DNA of 7,230 nt, taken from contig JAQGMD010000484.1 in assembly GCA_028292565.1 (NCBI GenBank), positions 1 to 7,230 on the forward strand, given 5' to 3'. The position numbers and the translations under genes were made by a program. The DNA is from Burkholderia sp. (GTDB lineage: Bacteria; Pseudomonadota; Gammaproteobacteria; Burkholderiales; Burkholderiaceae). Of this stretch, positions 5,509 through 7,230 are shown piece after piece. Within the stretch, counting starts at the first letter, position 1. Every line of letters begins with the position of its first letter. Below the pieces are notes generated by a model. The model was not told the DNA's origin. It made no database searches and saw nothing but the letters and a program-made list of their open reading frames with translations.

Positions 5509-7150
5509 AGCGATTCCAGTCGATTCATTGCTGCAATTGCGGCAGCGGCTTGACCGCTTGCCGCACAAAAGTCCGGAACGGGCCGCTCAAATCGCGGCGG
5601 TCGCCGGGTTGTACGGGGTCTCTACAACCACCGTCTACCGGGCGCTGCACGTATTCCAGAAGCCACACACCGCGCATCGCGCAGACCATGGCAAGCCGCG
5701 CCTGTTGCCGCAAACCGAACTGGAACGTTACTGCGAATTGATCGCAGCGCTCAAGCTGCGCACCACCAACAAGAATGGGCGGCACCTTTCCACGGTCAGG
5801 GCCATCATCGGGCTGATGGAAGACTACGGCGTGGAAACCGCGCAAGGCCTGGTCAAGGTTCCAAAGGGTCTGTTGTGCCGGCCGACAGTCAATCGCTACC
5901 TGTCCTTGTTGCGGCTGGACCAGCCTCACCTGCTGCGCGAGCCGCCCGCCGTGCGCTTTCAGGCGGAGCACAGCAACGACTGCTGGCAATTCGACATGTC
6001 GCCTTCCGATCTCAAACACATCGACAAGCCTGACTGGATTGATCCCGCCAAGGGGCAACCGACCTTAATGCTCTTCAGTGTGGTGGATGACCGCAGCGGG
6101 GTGGGATATCAGGAATACCGGTGCGTGTACGGCGAGGATGCGGAGTCGGCAATCCGCTTTCTGTTCAACGCGATGGCCGCCAAAGGCGATGCCGCATTCC
6201 CGTTTCAGGGACGGCCAAAGATGATCTATCTGGACAATGGGCCGGTCGCCAAGAGCCGGGTATTCCAGAACGTCATGCAGGCCCTCGGCATTGAATGGCT
6301 GACTCACATCCCGGCCGGCAAAGACGGCACCCGCACGACAGCGCGCGCGAAAGGCAAGGTCGAACGTCCGTTCAAAACGGTGAAAGAGGCGCACGAAACG
6401 CTGTACCACTTCCACAAGCCGGAAACCGAGAAGCAGGCCAATGAGTGGCTGATACGCTACCTGCTGCGCTATAACGATCAGGGCCATCGCTATGAGAAAC
6501 ATTCGCGTCTGCAGGACTGGCTGGCCAACCTGCCGTCCGATGGCTTGCGCGACATGTGCACCTGGGAGCAATTCTGCCGCTTTGCACGGGAACCGGAAAG
6601 CCGCAAGGTCGGCATTGACGCGCGCATTGTCATTGGCGGCACTTCCTACGAAGTGGAACCTGACATGGCGGGAGAAACCGTCGTCTTGCTGTGGGGGCTA
6701 TTCGACGATGAAATGTATGTCGAGTTCGACGGCGAGAAGTTCGGCCCTTACCACCCCGTCGCCGGCCCGATTCCGCTGCATCGGTACCGCGCATTCAAGC
6801 GCGGCAAGGCGGATGAGCGTGCCGATCGCATCCGCGTACTGGCCGACCAGCTCGACCTGCCAATCAGCGCTTTGGCAGGAAACGATGTGCAGCTCACGCC
6901 ACCGGCGACGGCAATACCGTTGCCCCGCCAACCCTTTGACGCCGGTTCGCACGAATACCATTTCGCCACCATCATCGCCGCCAAGCTGGCGATTGCCGAC
7001 GACCTGGCGCAACCTCTGGCGAAGTTCGCGCCGGCCGATCGCGCCTTCATCGACCAGGTGCTGAGCGAGACGCTGACGCGCAGCATTGTGCTGGCGCGCA
7101 TACGAGATTATTTCCGCAATAAAAAATCAGGAGAGGATCATACGAATTGA
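5492..7150 (+). CDS. DDE transposase, TniA/Mu-like, ATPase-dependent type
   Basis: A 552-aa integrase-core (rve) transposase. Residues about 27-54 form a helix-turn-helix (AAQIAAVAGLYGVSTTTVYR). The catalytic core has Asp168 (CWQFDMSPSD), Asp248 (IYLDNGPVAKS) and Glu291 (GKVERPFKTV), a complete DDE triad. The conserved THIPAGKDGTRTTARAKGK stretch lies just before the Glu. After it come a Mu-type beta-barrel-like region (about 375-430) and a C-terminal tail suited to contact the partner ATPase. The ATG at 5492 gives MDARRKAIPVD, the start I remember for this family. The GTG at 5408 would add 28 residues that merely read the resolvase stub in another frame. No strong ribosome binding site precedes 5492, so coupling to the overlapping resolvase frame is likely. 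The gene is intact. It ends 5 bases before an ATG of the ATPase gene. Confidence 0.88.
   Translation: MDARRKAIPVDSLLQLRQRLDRLPHKSPERAAQIAAVAGLYGVSTTTVYRALHVFQKPHTAHRADHGKPRLLPQTELERYCELIAALKLRTTNKNGRHLSTVRAIIGLMEDYGVETAQGLVKVPKGLLCRPTVNRYLSLLRLDQPHLLREPPAVRFQAEHSNDCWQFDMSPSDLKHIDKPDWIDPAKGQPTLMLFSVVDDRSGVGYQEYRCVYGEDAESAIRFLFNAMAAKGDAAFPFQGRPKMIYLDNGPVAKSRVFQNVMQALGIEWLTHIPAGKDGTRTTARAKGKVERPFKTVKEAHETLYHFHKPETEKQANEWLIRYLLRYNDQGHRYEKHSRLQDWLANLPSDGLRDMCTWEQFCRFAREPESRKVGIDARIVIGGTSYEVEPDMAGETVVLLWGLFDDEMYVEFDGEKFGPYHPVAGPIPLHRYRAFKRGKADERADRIRVLADQLDLPISALAGNDVQLTPPATAIPLPRQPFDAGSHEYHFATIIAAKLAIADDLAQPLAKFAPADRAFIDQVLSETLTRSIVLARIRDYFRNKKSGEDHTN
7129..7136 (+). promoter_or_regulatory. Ribosome binding site of the ATPase gene
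   Basis: AGGAGAGG lies within the last codons of the transposase. It is well spaced for a start at 7140, where the sequence is ATA rather than ATG, but 18 bases from the first ATG at 7155. Confidence 0.5.
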
Positions 7151-7154
7151 AGTC

Positions 7155-7230
7155 ATGCAGCATTACGGCCTGACCCAGCCGCTCAGCCAGGCGGGGTACT
7201 ACTATGAAACGGAGCATCACAAGCAGCTCA
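7155..7230 (+). CDS. AAA+ ATPase, TniB/ExeA-like transposition helper, 5' end only
   Basis: The first 25 codons (MQHYGLTQPLSQAGYYYETE...) are visible before the window ends. The opening MxxYGLTxPL followed by an aromatic-rich YYETEHHKQL is typical of the N-terminus of TniB/ExeA/GspA-like ATPases encoded after this transposase type. In such systems the ATPase binds target DNA and activates the transposase. The Walker motifs would lie beyond the edge. The frame is open upstream to ATA 7140 (IRIEV before the Met). With the ribosome binding site placed for 7140, the ancestral start may have been an ATG there that is now ATA. This copy would then be weakly expressed from 7155. Confidence 0.65.
   Translation, partial: MQHYGLTQPLSQAGYYYETEHHKQL

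Larger units (their letters stand above)
5380..7230 (+). mobile_element. Part of a Tn402/Tn7-like transposon: resolvase stub, DDE transposase, ATPase
   Basis: Three consecutive same-strand genes with overlapping or near-touching ends make up the transposition operon. The order of resolvase, DDE transposase with Mu-type C-terminal region, and AAA+ helper resembles tniR/tniA/tniB in a different arrangement. The right boundary lies beyond the window. No left terminal repeat is evident between 5177 and 5380, so the left end is lost, or it is the array at 3833-3994 displaced by rearrangement. Confidence 0.55.

Noticed and set aside
5525..7101. Several minus-strand frames opposite the transposase
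   Set aside because: They are shadows of a GC-rich gene with an intact DDE triad.

Overview
The window looks like an accessory, mobile-element-rich stretch of a GC-rich proteobacterium. A beta-proteobacterium of the Burkholderia/Ralstonia/Cupriavidus type is my best guess. That rests on the style of the recombinase and transposase families and on codon use, not on any phylogenetic marker gene. No housekeeping, rRNA, tRNA or CRISPR locus is present.

Layout. (1) Positions 59-3113 form one complete 3055-bp recombinase-in-trio (RIT) element. It is bounded by perfect 35-bp inverted repeats and carries three tandem tyrosine recombinases (ritA, ritB, ritC) on the + strand. The element is damaged. 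ritA is intact, but ritB has lost the C-terminal half of its catalytic domain and ritC has lost its N-terminus. The two remnants sit in one reading frame separated by a single TAA, as expected after an in-frame deletion plus a point mutation. (2) Positions 3118-3841 (minus strand) hold a frameshifted gene of unknown function whose stop codon lies 4 bp outside the RIT. A dif-like near-palindrome covers this junction. (3) Positions 3833-3994 hold an array of seven same-orientation short repeats ending in TGTCATTTGCAG (minus strand). I read it as one end of a Tn5053/Tn7-like transposon. (4) Positions 4202-5176 (minus strand), visibly less GC-rich, encode a 324-aa protein. Its N-terminus is long, disordered and Ser/Pro/Ala-rich, and its C-terminus has a Cys-His-Asp pattern of papain/transglutaminase-like enzymes. 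It is a candidate secreted effector. (5) From 5380 to the right edge is a transposition operon: the C-terminal stub of a serine resolvase, a 552-aa DDE transposase, and the first codons of a TniB/ExeA-like AAA+ ATPase.

How the parts relate. The resolvase-transposase-ATPase order matches the general plan of Tn402/Tn5053-type transposons. The array at 3833-3994 looks like an end of such an element, but its polarity places the effector-like gene outside that element. The effector-like gene is therefore flanked by remains of at least two kinds of mobile DNA, a common setting for horizontally acquired virulence or symbiosis genes. The RIT was inserted next to this cluster and has since decayed.
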